DNA of 64,000 bases from Saprospiraceae bacterium (GTDB lineage: Bacteria; Bacteroidota; Bacteroidia; Chitinophagales; Saprospiraceae): the NCBI GenBank assembly GCA_016715965.1, contig JADJXG010000001.1, forward strand, positions 760,501 to 824,500. Reading direction: 5' to 3'. This document shows, one piece after another, positions 47,955 through 57,415 of the stretch (position 1 is the stretch's first letter; each line of letters starts with the position of its first letter). The position numbers and the translations under genes are program-made. The notes beneath the pieces were generated by a model, which had not been told where the DNA came from, made no database searches, and saw nothing but the letters and a program-made list of their open reading frames with translations.

Positions 47955-48100
47955 TTTACCCAAAGTTTTAACAAAAGTAAAGGCTTGACACCCAAAATGC
48001 AATATAACTTTTGTTATACTTCAGGTATTTTTCCAGCGCTGTAATTCAAGCTGGTTTTGTTTTGCTTTCTCTTTTAAGAAATGTCCAGGCTTTTAAAATC
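47930..48100 (+). repeat. Right copy of the 171-bp direct repeat bounding the CRISPR-Cas segment
   Basis: Direct copy of 35826-35996. The 47-bp CRISPR repeat at its end (48054-48100) is degenerate, with nine differences, and the TACCTTTG promoter box is lost (AGGCTTTT). No spacer follows; the stop codon of the next gene lies 10 bp further on. Confidence 0.9.
47972..48002 (-). promoter_or_regulatory. Promoter of the membrane protein/amidohydrolase pair
   Basis: On the minus strand TTG (48002-48000), 20 bases, TACTTTTG (47979-47972) fits the Bacteroidota consensus. The transcript start near 47966 lies about 12 bases before the ATG at 47954. It overlaps the plus-strand CRISPR leader. Confidence 0.65.
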
Positions 48101-48110
48101 ACACATTAGC

Positions 48111-49136
48111 CTATTTCTTAATCACACTCATTGATACCATTCCATTTGTACTCAAAGCTGAAAGCAAATACATTCCGGACGGAAGCTGTTGATCTGTTTT
48201 AATTTCAATCATTCGATCAGAGATATTCCTTGTGGATATTTCAATATTTTGACCCAATGAATTTGTTAATTGAAGCTCAGAAGTATTGGGAATTGAAACA
48301 TTACATCGAAGTACCAATTTATCCTGAAATGGATTCGGAAAAACATTCCACTCCGTATCTTCAACATCTCTGTTTGCAATCACCATACCAGGTGTAAATC
48401 TAAACACCTGATTCTCCTTAGGCCATCCATTGAAATAGATACCGGGTGTATTTAAATCAGTAGCCGTATTGGAATGAATCGCACTGAAACTATCTGGATT
48501 GCCACTCACATATAGAAAAGTATCCAAATGAATATCTTCCGTGATTGTATCAAAACTGGTATTATAAGCCAAAGACACCAACGGACCAGGAAAGAATCCA
48601 AATATTTCCTGAATATTGTTTAATTCAGATGGTCCAAAATGCATTTCTATGGCATTGTCTTTCTCATAAAACCTAAATTGGAAGTTGACAAAATCATTGA
48701 TCGTTGGATCGTCCGTGTAAAAACCCGCATTGTTGTATTCCACGATCGCCACACGCTCTCCAACGGTTCCGGTATTTTGTACGTAAATCGGTGACAATGG
48801 CTCTCCTTCTGCAGTATTCATCCCCAAATCCATATAATCGGCGTATAAGAAAATCACTGACTCTGGAAAATCATCCATCAAGGCATCAGGATGAACAAAC
48901 CAGCCATTCGTGACTCCTAAGAGTCCATCAGCAGATTCACCCATAAAATTTAAAGTAAAATCGAGCGGAGCAAAAAATAATTCATCATCCCAAACAAAAT
49001 CTTCGGTGACATTGATTCCTGTCGATTCGATAGAAAGGTAAGATTCCATTCGATGGCTGAAATTATACTTTATGGTACTCTGTGATTCCAATGCAATGCA
49101 CCATGTAAAAAATATAAGGGTAATCATTTTATTCAT
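48111..49136 (-). CDS. T9SS-secreted protein of unknown function
   Basis: 341 aa. A signal peptide (MNKMITLIFFTWCIALESQS) is followed by about 240 residues rich in aromatic, Asp and Asn residues, with no enzyme motif I recognise. The last 75 residues (NVFPNPFQDKLVL ... LPSGMYLLSALS) are a T9SS type A sorting domain. It ends 10 bp from the degenerate CRISPR repeat and is the first ordinary chromosomal gene on the right of the CRISPR segment. Confidence 0.85.
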   Translation of the reverse strand: MNKMITLIFFTWCIALESQSTIKYNFSHRMESYLSIESTGINVTEDFVWDDELFFAPLDFTLNFMGESADGLLGVTNGWFVHPDALMDDFPESVIFLYADYMDLGMNTAEGEPLSPIYVQNTGTVGERVAIVEYNNAGFYTDDPTINDFVNFQFRFYEKDNAIEMHFGPSELNNIQEIFGFFPGPLVSLAYNTSFDTITEDIHLDTFLYVSGNPDSFSAIHSNTATDLNTPGIYFNGWPKENQVFRFTPGMVIANRDVEDTEWNVFPNPFQDKLVLRCNVSIPNTSELQLTNSLGQNIEISTRNISDRMIEIKTDQQLPSGMYLLSALSTNGMVSMSVIKK

Positions 49137-49222
49137 ATTCGTTCTTTTTGATTGTTTAAAAATTTCTGTTTATGGATGGCTATGATGAATTTTGACATTT
49201 ATGGCAGAAAATTTTGCAATGT

Positions 49223-50152
49223 TTATTTTTTAGATTTCATAAATCCCGGTAAACCTCTTAAAGCAGCAAGCTCTCGGTATTTTACACCGATTTCTTCTGC
49301 AGGAGCGCCAAAGTAGGTTTTGCCTTCTTCCAGATCTTTGGAAACTCCGGATGTAGCTAACACAGTAACATGGTTGGCAATGTGAAGGTTTTGCGCCACT
49401 CCGACCTGACCATACAGGGTCACATGATCTCCAATGATGGTTTTACCTCCTATGCCGACCTGCGCGGCAAACAAACAATGTTTTCCAACGACGACACCAT
49501 GCCCAAGATGCACCTGACAATCGATCTTGGTTCCTTCACCCACGATGGTGTCTCCGGAAACTCCTTTGTTGATGGTACTGCCTGCTCCGATTTCTACATG
49601 GTCCATGATTACCGTGCGACCGCCACTTCGCCATTTGACAAATCCGTCTTTCGTCTTCTTGTAATAAAATGCATCAGAACCAATGATAGCTCCAGCCTGT
49701 ATCCTCACCTCTTTGCCGATGACAGAATATTCTCCAATATAAGCGTTGGCCTGTATCAATGATCCTGCTCCAATTACTGCATAATGTCCTATGACCACCC
49801 CGGGCTCGATGATGGCAGTTGGGTGCACAAAAGCGGTATCCGCGATGGATTGTATCAATGGTCTCTCAGGTCGGTGTCTCAGGACAAGAAGGTTGTACAA
49901 ATCAAACGGATGCTCTGTGACCAGCAGGGTTTTTCCTTCGGGGCATTCAAACTCCTTGTTGATCAAAATCACTGTGGCTGCAGAATGCACCGCACGGTGG
50001 TAGTATTTTTCTGCATCGACAAAGGTCAAATCACCGGCGCAGACTTTGTGAATCTCATTGATCCCAAAGATCATCTGATCCGATGATCCGATCAGCTGTA
50101 ATCCAAATTCTTCTGCGAGGGATTGGACGGGAATGGGTTTTGCTAATTGCAT
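49223..50152 (-). CDS. lpxD: LpxD-like UDP-3-O-acylglucosamine N-acyltransferase
   Basis: 309 aa. An N-terminal LpxD-type domain (about 1-95, with GDLTFVDAEKYYH) is followed by many hexapeptide repeats forming a left-handed beta-helix (VIGHYAVIGAGSLIQANAYI). The segment DCQVHLGHGVVVG holds the likely catalytic His. It would add a hydroxyacyl chain to the UDP-glucosamine intermediate of lipid A. It is slightly shorter than E. coli LpxD. A second LpxD-like paralog is common in Bacteroidota, so this may not be the only one. It starts 26 bp after polA on the same strand. Confidence 0.85.
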   Translation of the reverse strand: MQLAKPIPVQSLAEEFGLQLIGSSDQMIFGINEIHKVCAGDLTFVDAEKYYHRAVHSAATVILINKEFECPEGKTLLVTEHPFDLYNLLVLRHRPERPLIQSIADTAFVHPTAIIEPGVVIGHYAVIGAGSLIQANAYIGEYSVIGKEVRIQAGAIIGSDAFYYKKTKDGFVKWRSGGRTVIMDHVEIGAGSTINKGVSGDTIVGEGTKIDCQVHLGHGVVVGKHCLFAAQVGIGGKTIIGDHVTLYGQVGVAQNLHIANHVTVLATSGVSKDLEEGKTYFGAPAEEIGVKYRELAALRGLPGFMKSKK

Positions 50153-50178
50153 GTTTTGAATGTTCTATCTACTATTTA

Positions 50179-52950
50179 TTAATGGGCTTCCAGCCAATTT
50201 TCTCCGAATCCAATGCCTACTTCCAGAGGTACTTTAAGACCCGGAATGGCATTTTTCATTTCGTGCAGTACAATTTCCTTCAGTTGGTCGGATTCCGGTT
50301 TGCTCACATCGAAAACCAATTCATCGTGCACCTGGAGAATCATTTTGCTGCTCATTTTATTTTCTTTGATCTTCTGATGAATGTGGATCATTGCTATTTT
50401 TATAAGGTCTGCGGCAGTGCCCTGAATGGGAGTGTTGATCGCAACTCTTTCTGCATTGCTGCGCGCCAAAGCATTTTTAGAATTGATGTCCCTCAGGATT
50501 CTTCTTCGGCCCATCAAAGTACTCACATATCCGTGAGTTCGCGCATTTTCAACCAAACTATTCATGTAATTGCGCAATCCGGAATAGGTTTTGTAGTATT
50601 GATCAATCAATTCCTTTGCCTCAGTTCTGTTAATGCCAAGTTGCCTGGAAATATTGGTCGCACCTGCTCCGTACAGGATGGAAAAATTGACCGTCTTTGC
50701 ATTGCGTCTCTGGTCTGAAGTCACTTCATCATAAGGCACGCCATACACTTTGGCTGCGGTTGCGCGATGAATGTCCTGACCCTTGATAAATGCATCCAGC
50801 ATGGCTTCTTCTCCACTCATGTCGGCAATGAGGCGAAGCTCAATCTGACTATAATCTGCAGACAATAAAACATGGTTTGGATTTCTGGGCAAAAATGATT
50901 TGCGAATCTCCCTTCCTGCTTCATCTTTGATGGGGATGTTTTGCAAATTGGGGTTTTCGGAAGCGAGTCTTCCTGTGGCTGCCCTGGCCTGATTGAACGA
51001 ACTGTGTACCCTTCCGGTTTTGGGGTTGACCATGGTGGGAAGCGCATCGACATAGGTCGATTTTAATTTGGACAATTTCCGAAACTCAAGAATGGTCTTG
51101 ACCAAATCGTATTCCGCAGAAAGTTCGTTGAGGATTTCTTCGTCGGTGCTGTATTGATTGGTTCCGGTCTTTCGCCAGCGATAGGGAATTTTCATTTTCT
51201 CAAATAAGACGTCGCCTACCTGCTTGGGACTTGCGATGTTAAATTTTACACCTGCTTGTTCGTAAATCAGTTTTTCTGCACCCAAAATCTGGGTTTCGAG
51301 GGTTTTGCTGTAAGCATTTAAAAATCCCGGATCAATCCTTACGCCTTCGTGTTCCATGTCGCACAGGACTTTGACAAGGGGCATTTCAATATTCTCAGCT
51401 ACCGAAGTAATTTCATTCTTTTTTAATTCTTCCTGCAACAAGGGATACAACCGGACTACCACATCCGCATCTTCCGCAGCGTATTCTTTTATTTGATCCA
51501 GGGGGACATCCCGCATGGATTTTTGGGAAGCCCCTTTTTTGCCAATCAGATCTTCGATCGGCACCATTTTGTAGTTCAGATAGGATTCAGACAAATAATC
51601 GAGTTTGTGTCTTTGATCGGGTTCGACGAGATAATGTGCGATCATGGTATCAAAAGCAGGTGCAGGCAATTCGACTCCATACTGTCGCATCATCAGCATG
51701 TCAAATTTGATGTTCTGTCCAATCCATTTTTTATGCTTGTTTTCTAGAACGAATTTAAATTGATCCACGATTTTTTGAGCTTCTTCCTGATCAGCTGAAA
51801 CCGGCAGATAATAGGCTTCGGCCGGCTTAACAGAAAAAGACATTCCAACCAGCTGTGCTTGGGTGGGATCGATACCCGTGGTTTCTGTGTCGAAAGAAAT
51901 CACCTCCGCTTTTTCCAATAGGGACAAAAGTTGCTTTACTTCAGATTCGGTTTGTACCAGATGGTATTGGTGTGGGGTGGTATGGATATCGTGGTCTGCA
52001 ATTCTGTATTCTTTGACTGCTGTCTCAGGTTTTTCTTCCTTGGCTTCCTCATCAAAGAGCAATTTGCCCGCAGTGCTGGGCTTTTCGCCCAATACCGCCT
52101 GAGCCAAAGTACGAAATTCCAATTCTCTGAACAGTTCGGCAAGCCTCTCTTTGTTGGCACCTTCGATGCGGTAGGCTTTTTCATCAAAGACCACCGGTGC
52201 GTTGATGTCGATGGTGGCCAATTTTTTACTGAGAATGGCGAGATGGGCGTACTGATCCACTTTCTCCTTTAATTTGCCGGCCAGCAGATCTTTGTTTTGG
52301 AGAAGATTCTCGACGGTATCGTATTCCTGCAACAATTTGGCCGCAGTTTTTTCACCTACCCCGGGTATTCCAGGAATATTGTCCACTGAGTCGCCCATCA
52401 GACCGAGCATATCGATGACTTGATCGACTCTTTTGATGCCCCAGGATTCGGTAATTTCCTTGGGCCCCAATTTGTCGATGCCGTTGCCTTGTCTGGAGGG
52501 TTTGTACATAAAAATATGCTCCTCGACCAATTGGCCATAATCCTTGTCCGGGGTCACCATATACACTTCAAAACCCTCTCTGGCTGCCTGTTTGGCGATG
52601 GTGCCTATCACATCATCGGCTTCGTAAGACTCAGCAGTGACAATGGGTATATTAAAGGCCTTGACGATTTCCTCGATGTAGGGCAGTGCGACCGTGATGT
52701 CTTCTGGTTGAGCTTCCCGGTTGGCTTTGTATTCCGGATAATCCTGATGCCTGAAAGTAGGACCGTGCAAATCAAAGGCAACCGCAATGTGACTGGGTTT
52801 TTCGTTGTTGATGATGTCCCAGAGCGTCCTGGTAAATCCAGAAATGGCACCTGTGTTCAGGCCTTTTGAATTGAGAAGGGGACGGCCGATGAATGCATAA
52901 TGGGCTCTGTACACCAGGGCGTGTCCATCCAACAAATAGAGTTTTTTCAT
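50179..52950 (-). CDS. polA: DNA polymerase I
   Basis: 923 aa with three domains. The 5'-3' exonuclease lies at about 1-290 (LYLLDGHALVYRAHYAF, IPGIPGVGEKTAAKLL). The 3'-5' exonuclease lies at about 340-540 with its acidic residues present (SFDTETTGIDP, NIKFDMLMM, AAEDADVVVRLY), so proofreading is likely. The polymerase domain lies at about 560-923 with LSADYSQIELR, RRNAKTVNFSILYGAGA and LQVHDELVFDV. It fills gaps and removes RNA primers in replication and repair. Confidence 0.97.
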   Translation of the reverse strand: MKKLYLLDGHALVYRAHYAFIGRPLLNSKGLNTGAISGFTRTLWDIINNEKPSHIAVAFDLHGPTFRHQDYPEYKANREAQPEDITVALPYIEEIVKAFNIPIVTAESYEADDVIGTIAKQAAREGFEVYMVTPDKDYGQLVEEHIFMYKPSRQGNGIDKLGPKEITESWGIKRVDQVIDMLGLMGDSVDNIPGIPGVGEKTAAKLLQEYDTVENLLQNKDLLAGKLKEKVDQYAHLAILSKKLATIDINAPVVFDEKAYRIEGANKERLAELFRELEFRTLAQAVLGEKPSTAGKLLFDEEAKEEKPETAVKEYRIADHDIHTTPHQYHLVQTESEVKQLLSLLEKAEVISFDTETTGIDPTQAQLVGMSFSVKPAEAYYLPVSADQEEAQKIVDQFKFVLENKHKKWIGQNIKFDMLMMRQYGVELPAPAFDTMIAHYLVEPDQRHKLDYLSESYLNYKMVPIEDLIGKKGASQKSMRDVPLDQIKEYAAEDADVVVRLYPLLQEELKKNEITSVAENIEMPLVKVLCDMEHEGVRIDPGFLNAYSKTLETQILGAEKLIYEQAGVKFNIASPKQVGDVLFEKMKIPYRWRKTGTNQYSTDEEILNELSAEYDLVKTILEFRKLSKLKSTYVDALPTMVNPKTGRVHSSFNQARAATGRLASENPNLQNIPIKDEAGREIRKSFLPRNPNHVLLSADYSQIELRLIADMSGEEAMLDAFIKGQDIHRATAAKVYGVPYDEVTSDQRRNAKTVNFSILYGAGATNISRQLGINRTEAKELIDQYYKTYSGLRNYMNSLVENARTHGYVSTLMGRRRILRDINSKNALARSNAERVAINTPIQGTAADLIKIAMIHIHQKIKENKMSSKMILQVHDELVFDVSKPESDQLKEIVLHEMKNAIPGLKVPLEVGIGFGENWLEAH

Positions 52951-53182
52951 TGCGGATTGGTATTCGAAGGGCTAAGGTAGGGAGAATGAAAGAGTAGAGA
53001 AGGGTAAATTTGCTAAATTGATTTCGCTAAATATCCAGAGATACCAATGAAATTTCAGCAAAGGTATTCTTGCGGAATGCTCATAAAATACAATTTTTCA
53101 GTCCATGCTTCAGTCTGTGAAGACAAAACATGGTTTGTACTTTTCGCATAAAAAACTGCCGTGCTATTAAGCTTTCCGTCTC

Positions 53183-53998
53183 TTATTCTTTGCGATATTT
53201 CTTGATGGCGGCTTCAATCATCTCTTTTCTGTTGTCAGGATCCGGATGGGTGGATGTAAATTCTGGCCTGCTCTGACCACCAGAAGCCATTTTGAGAATC
53301 TCCATGACGTCGATTAGTTTTTCGGGATTAAAGCCCGCATCCATCATAAATCGCACTCCAAGATCATCCGATTGTAATTCCTGTTCTCTACCGTATTTAA
53401 GGCCAATCAATGCTGCAATTTGCTGTGCCATTTGAGCGGAATTAGGATCTCCCATGGCCACGCCCGCAGCTCCTGCCAGACCCCGTAGAAGCTGATCTTT
53501 TTCCATTCTCTCGCCGGAATGTCTCCCTACAACGTGACCGATTTCGTGTCCAAGAATGCCTGCCAATTGCTCCACATCCGTCAAACGATCAAACAGGGCT
53601 CTGGTAATAAATATCTGCCCTCCGGGCAGTGCAAATGCATTGACCACATTGCGGTCTGCCAGTAAGTGGAAATCGTACTGATAAGGAGTTTTAGATGCGA
53701 TGCTGGCTTGCACCAGCCGCTGACCAATTTCTTTGACCAGTTGCTGGGCGCGTTGGTCTGCATCATAACCCCCATATTCCTGCACCATCATGGGTTTGGA
53801 TTGCAAGCCAATGGCGACTTCCTGCTCGGGGCTTATGCTCACATTTTGGCGGATACCCAGGTATTCATTGTATGTGCTGGTAGAACAATATCTAAACAAA
53901 GTGACTGCAGCGATGATGAGACCTACAATCAGGGTCCCTCCGGTACGGCCCCGGTTGCCTAAAATTCCAAGGGGTATTTGTGATTTTAACTTATTCAT
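53183..53998 (-). CDS. M48-family zinc metallopeptidase (BepA/Oma1-like)
   Basis: 271 aa from ATG 53998 (MNKLKSQIPLG); a longer frame from 54070 adds a hydrophobic 24-residue leader and cannot be excluded. A membrane segment or lipoprotein-like signal (LIVGLIIAAVTLFRYC) is followed by the peptidase domain with HEIGH at about residue 150 and the third zinc ligand in REQELQSDDLG. The end, SRPEFTSTHPDPDNRKEMI, is typical of the family. An envelope quality-control protease is likely. It stands alone between polA and the NlpC/P60 gene. Confidence 0.93.
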   Translation of the reverse strand: MNKLKSQIPLGILGNRGRTGGTLIVGLIIAAVTLFRYCSTSTYNEYLGIRQNVSISPEQEVAIGLQSKPMMVQEYGGYDADQRAQQLVKEIGQRLVQASIASKTPYQYDFHLLADRNVVNAFALPGGQIFITRALFDRLTDVEQLAGILGHEIGHVVGRHSGERMEKDQLLRGLAGAAGVAMGDPNSAQMAQQIAALIGLKYGREQELQSDDLGVRFMMDAGFNPEKLIDVMEILKMASGGQSRPEFTSTHPDPDNRKEMIEAAIKKYRKE

Positions 53999-54262
53999 AA
54001 TTTGGATGGCTTGAAGAATAAACAACAAAGTAAATAAATAAATCGTTCCTAACAGCCCTTTGAAGGACATGCCAAAGGATTCACCCGGGCCAACGAGCCG
54101 GTAAGAAGGGTGAAAATAAATCCATATTAAAAGTATTGTAAATTCTTAATATGCGTATATATTTATTTAACAATATTTAATATATATTTAATTTTTAATA
54201 TGTATAAAATAGATCAAATGAATTATATTAGCGTTTTGTTTAATACATAAATCGTTATTAAT

Positions 54263-55000
54263 ATGGGAATTAAATTTAGTATTGGCAAACTCCTTCGACT
54301 GTCTCTGTCCATTGTCTTCACCATTGGATTAAATTCCTGCGTGAGTTCCCATTCAATGGGACATCCATACCAGGACAGCAGCCGCATCCAAAAGAAAGTT
54401 TCATCCAGGCCACAACAGAACACCACGGATGCAGGCCTGAAACCCAAAAAATCATCCAATACGCAAAAGCAGAAAAATAAATCCCATCAAAAAACTTCCG
54501 CAAAAATTGCCAAAAAACCGGAACAAAAGCAACAGCGAATCCTTGTAGCGGATACCAGGTTGGATTCTGTTTTATCCCCGCCGGTACAAACCATCCGTGA
54601 AAAAATCATCCGCGAAGCAAGAAGTCTTTTGGGTACTCGATACAAACCAGCTGGCAAGACCCCGGCTGGATTTGACTGCAGTGGCTTTGTCATACACGTT
54701 CTCAGCAGGTTTGACTTTCAGATGGCCGCGTGCAGTGCTGATCAAAGCAAATGCGGTCGGAAAATTTTGGCGGCTGAAGCAAAACCAGGAGATCTGATTT
54801 TCTTTGGGTCCAAAGACAGAATCCACCACGTCGGTATATTGACCGAAATAGATGATCGGAAAATGATGATGATTCACAGTTCATCCTCCAAAGGAGTCAT
54901 CGAGGAAGACATCCTAAAGTCAGATTATTGGCTCAAGAGAATCAAGATGATCAGGGATTTGGATAGTTTCACCCGACAGAAAGGTATCACCATGAACTAA
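54263..55000 (+). CDS. NlpC/P60 lipoprotein peptidoglycan endopeptidase
   Basis: 245 aa. A lipoprotein signal (IVFTIGLNSC at about residue 26) is followed by a low-complexity K/Q/S linker (about 35-95). The NlpC/P60 domain lies at about 115-235 with Cys in GFDCSGFVIHV, His in RIHHVGILTE and a third polar residue in MIHSSSSKG. It cuts peptide cross-links in the cell wall. The linker lets the enzyme reach the wall from the outer membrane. Confidence 0.94.
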   Translation: MGIKFSIGKLLRLSLSIVFTIGLNSCVSSHSMGHPYQDSSRIQKKVSSRPQQNTTDAGLKPKKSSNTQKQKNKSHQKTSAKIAKKPEQKQQRILVADTRLDSVLSPPVQTIREKIIREARSLLGTRYKPAGKTPAGFDCSGFVIHVLSRFDFQMAACSADQSKCGRKILAAEAKPGDLIFFGSKDRIHHVGILTEIDDRKMMMIHSSSSKGVIEEDILKSDYWLKRIKMIRDLDSFTRQKGITMN

Positions 55001-55008
55001 AAAATTGG

Positions 55009-55016
55009 TAATTTTG
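55009..55016 (+). promoter_or_regulatory. Possible adk promoter -7 box
   Basis: TAATTTTG fits TAnnTTTG, 9 bp after the previous stop codon and 73 bp before the adk ATG. No TTG at the usual distance was found. Confidence 0.35.
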
Positions 55017-55089
55017 CGGTTTTCCAATCAAAAGGGGATGATTCGGAAAAATTGGACGATCCTGTTATGTAGTTCCCCAACGATCTCTT

Positions 55090-55665
55090 ATGATTCATTT
55101 AATATTGTTTGGTCCACCTGGATCAGGAAAGGGTACCCAGGCTGAAAAACTCATTAAAAAATACAATCTGTTTCACATTTCTACCGGTGATTTGTTTAGA
55201 GCCGAAACAAGTCAGAAAACACCACTTGGTCTGAAAGCTTTGGAATACATGAACCAGGGTATTCTCGTACCCGATGAGATTACCATTGGCATGCTTAAGA
55301 ACAAACTTCGCGAATTGGACCATGTTTCCGGTATTATTTATGATGGATTTCCCCGGACCATTGCACAAGCCATTGCATTGGACAACATGCTCAATGAAAA
55401 TGAGGAAGAAATTAAAATTTTATTGGCTCTTGAGGTGCCGGATGAAGAAATTGTCCGCAGGATTATCAAGCGCGGAGTCACATCCGGAAGACCGGATGAC
55501 AGCGATGAGTCGATCATCCGAAAAAGAATGGAAGAGTATCGTCAAAAGACTTCTGAAGTTTTTGATTTCTACGACCAGAAAAACAAATCCAGAAACATTG
55601 ATGGAATGGGCACGGTCGATGAAATATTCAAAAGAATATGCACTGAGTTGGATCCTTTGATCTAA
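55090..55665 (+). CDS. adk: Adenylate kinase
   Basis: 191 aa, the short type without a zinc lid. The P-loop is GPPGSGKGTQ at 8-17. ISTGDLFRAE and the conserved IIYDGFPRTIAQA follow, with lid arginines in VVRRIIKRGVTSGRPDD-like sequence. It converts two ADP to ATP and AMP. It is followed by obgE after 37 bp, a common pair. Confidence 0.97.
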   Translation: MIHLILFGPPGSGKGTQAEKLIKKYNLFHISTGDLFRAETSQKTPLGLKALEYMNQGILVPDEITIGMLKNKLRELDHVSGIIYDGFPRTIAQAIALDNMLNENEEEIKILLALEVPDEEIVRRIIKRGVTSGRPDDSDESIIRKRMEEYRQKTSEVFDFYDQKNKSRNIDGMGTVDEIFKRICTELDPLI

Positions 55666-55702
55666 GTAAGTAGATGCTTCTAAATCTTCATCCTTTCATA
55701 AC

Positions 55703-56704
55703 TTGGCTGAACAAAATTTTGTAGATTACGTCAAAATCTGTTTCCGATCAGGACACGGAGGGCCCGGTTTTGTGCATTTTTTCAGAAGCAAGCACAATCC
55801 CAAAGGTGGACCAGATGGCGGAAACGGCGGAAGAGGAGGACACATCATCCTGCGCGGCAATAGCCAGTTGTGGACCCTGCTGCATTTGAAATTTAGAAAA
55901 CACATTTACGCCGAAAATGGTGTCGCCGGAGGTGAAAACAATTGCACCGGAGCTGATGGGAAAGATATCATCCTGGATGTTCCTCTTGGAACGGTAGCCG
56001 TACATCCTGAGACCGGAGAAAAGCTACTTGAAATTACCCAGCACGATCAATCCGAGATTTTATTGGCAGGTGGACGCGGTGGAAAAGGAAATGCCTTTTT
56101 TACTTCCAGCACGAACCAATCACCGGATTATGCACAACCCGGAGAAGCCGGAATTGAAGAATGGCTCATTCTAGAACTCAAAATCCTGGCTGATGTTGGA
56201 CTTGTAGGTTATCCAAATGCCGGAAAATCCACCTTGCTTTCGGTTCTTTCTGCTGCGAAACCCAAGATAGCCGATTATGCCTTTACCACCCTGGTGCCCA
56301 ATCTCGGGATAGTGTCTTACAGGGATTCGAAGTCCTTTGTGATGGCGGATATTCCGGGAATAATCGAAGGTGCCCATGCTGGAAAGGGCATTGGAACCAG
56401 ATTTTTAAGACATATTGAACGAAATTCTGTGTTGTTGTTTATGATCCCCTGCGACAGCGCTGATATCCGCAAAGAATACCAGGTGCTCTCCAATGAATTG
56501 CATCAATTTAATCCTGAATTGTCTGACAAGCCCCGCTTGCTGGCCATTACAAAAACGGACATTGCTGAACCCGAATGGAAAGATCTGATTAAAAATGAAT
56601 TGCCTTCCGGCATTCCGTATGTATTTATTTCCTCTGTAGCACAACAGGGACTTGAAGAACTCAAAGACAAGATCTGGCAGCTCCTGGAGCATCCGCTGCA
56701 ATAA
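55703..56704 (+). CDS. obgE: GTPase Obg
   Basis: 333 aa starting with TTG at 55703; the start is supported by the family beginning FVDYVKICFRSGHGGPG. The glycine-rich Obg fold is at 1-158. The G domain has GYPNAGKST (G1), DIPGIIEGAH (G3), ITKTD (G4) and SSVAQ (G5). There is no C-terminal OCT domain, as in many Bacteroidota. It acts in large ribosomal subunit assembly and stress control. Confidence 0.96.
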   Translation: MAEQNFVDYVKICFRSGHGGPGFVHFFRSKHNPKGGPDGGNGGRGGHIILRGNSQLWTLLHLKFRKHIYAENGVAGGENNCTGADGKDIILDVPLGTVAVHPETGEKLLEITQHDQSEILLAGGRGGKGNAFFTSSTNQSPDYAQPGEAGIEEWLILELKILADVGLVGYPNAGKSTLLSVLSAAKPKIADYAFTTLVPNLGIVSYRDSKSFVMADIPGIIEGAHAGKGIGTRFLRHIERNSVLLFMIPCDSADIRKEYQVLSNELHQFNPELSDKPRLLAITKTDIAEPEWKDLIKNELPSGIPYVFISSVAQQGLEELKDKIWQLLEHPLQ

Positions 56705-56827
56705 ATCAGCACTCAAAATCTGTAAGTTCCATTCAACTTCCATTTCCAACGATAGGTTCTGCCTGAAGGTCTTGAATGGATTGTCACTCGATGCCAGCTT
56801 TTGCTGAAACCACTCTTGAATATAAAA

Positions 56828-56835
56828 TATCTTTG
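56828..56835 (+). promoter_or_regulatory. Promoter -7 box of the SET-domain gene, giving a near-leaderless mRNA
   Basis: TATCTTTG fits TAnnTTTG and ends 4 bp before the ATG at 56840. Transcription would start at or next to the start codon. Confidence 0.45.
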
Positions 56836-56839
56836 CATC

Positions 56840-57259
56840 ATGGATCCCAAGGAAAAATTAATAAAAGACCTCCTTCATCAACACTACGTGATGTTAAAGC
56901 CATCCGCGGTAGCGGGTGTGGGCGTATTTGCCATTCGCGACATTCCAAGCGGATGCAGAGATATTTTTTCAATAGATCCGGGCGATTGGATTTGCCTGGA
57001 TAAAAAGGAAGTGGAAGCCCTGCCAAATCACAGCAGGCTTTTGGTTGAAAACTATTGTCTCTTTGACAAACAACAATATTATGTACCCGCACATGGATTT
57101 AAGACCATGGATCTTTCGCTTTACCTCAATCATTCGGATCAACCCAACTTGAAATCGGTGGATGAGGGGGCCTTTTTTGAAACCATCAGAGACATTCGAG
57201 AAGGAGAAGAATTGTTTTTAGACTATGGGGAGATTTGTGAATATGACTCGTCAAATTGA
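56840..57259 (+). CDS. SET-domain protein
   Basis: 139 aa from ATG 56840 (MDPKEKLIKDLL); a frame from 56801 is longer but crosses the promoter box. SET-type features are visible: SAVAGVGVFAIRDIPSG at the start of the domain, LYLNHSDQPNLKS as the NHS motif, and EELFLDYGE at the end. The family transfers methyl groups from S-adenosylmethionine to lysine, but bacterial targets are mostly unknown. Confidence 0.85.
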   Translation: MDPKEKLIKDLLHQHYVMLKPSAVAGVGVFAIRDIPSGCRDIFSIDPGDWICLDKKEVEALPNHSRLLVENYCLFDKQQYYVPAHGFKTMDLSLYLNHSDQPNLKSVDEGAFFETIRDIREGEELFLDYGEICEYDSSN

Positions 57260-57415
57260 AATGATTGGATCTAAGTGATGGATTGAACGGGTTCGTTACT
57301 GGTTCTACATGAATAGTATTCACCCATTGACCTTGATCGCGAACTTTTGCACAAGATTTTATAAACACAAATCCAATTTCATAAAAAAAGCTCCAGCTAC
57401 AATTCCCATCCATTG

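Noticed and set aside
47955..48002. Longer start (TTG 48002) of the membrane-protein gene
   Set aside because: That TTG is the -33 box of a good promoter whose start point is downstream of it.
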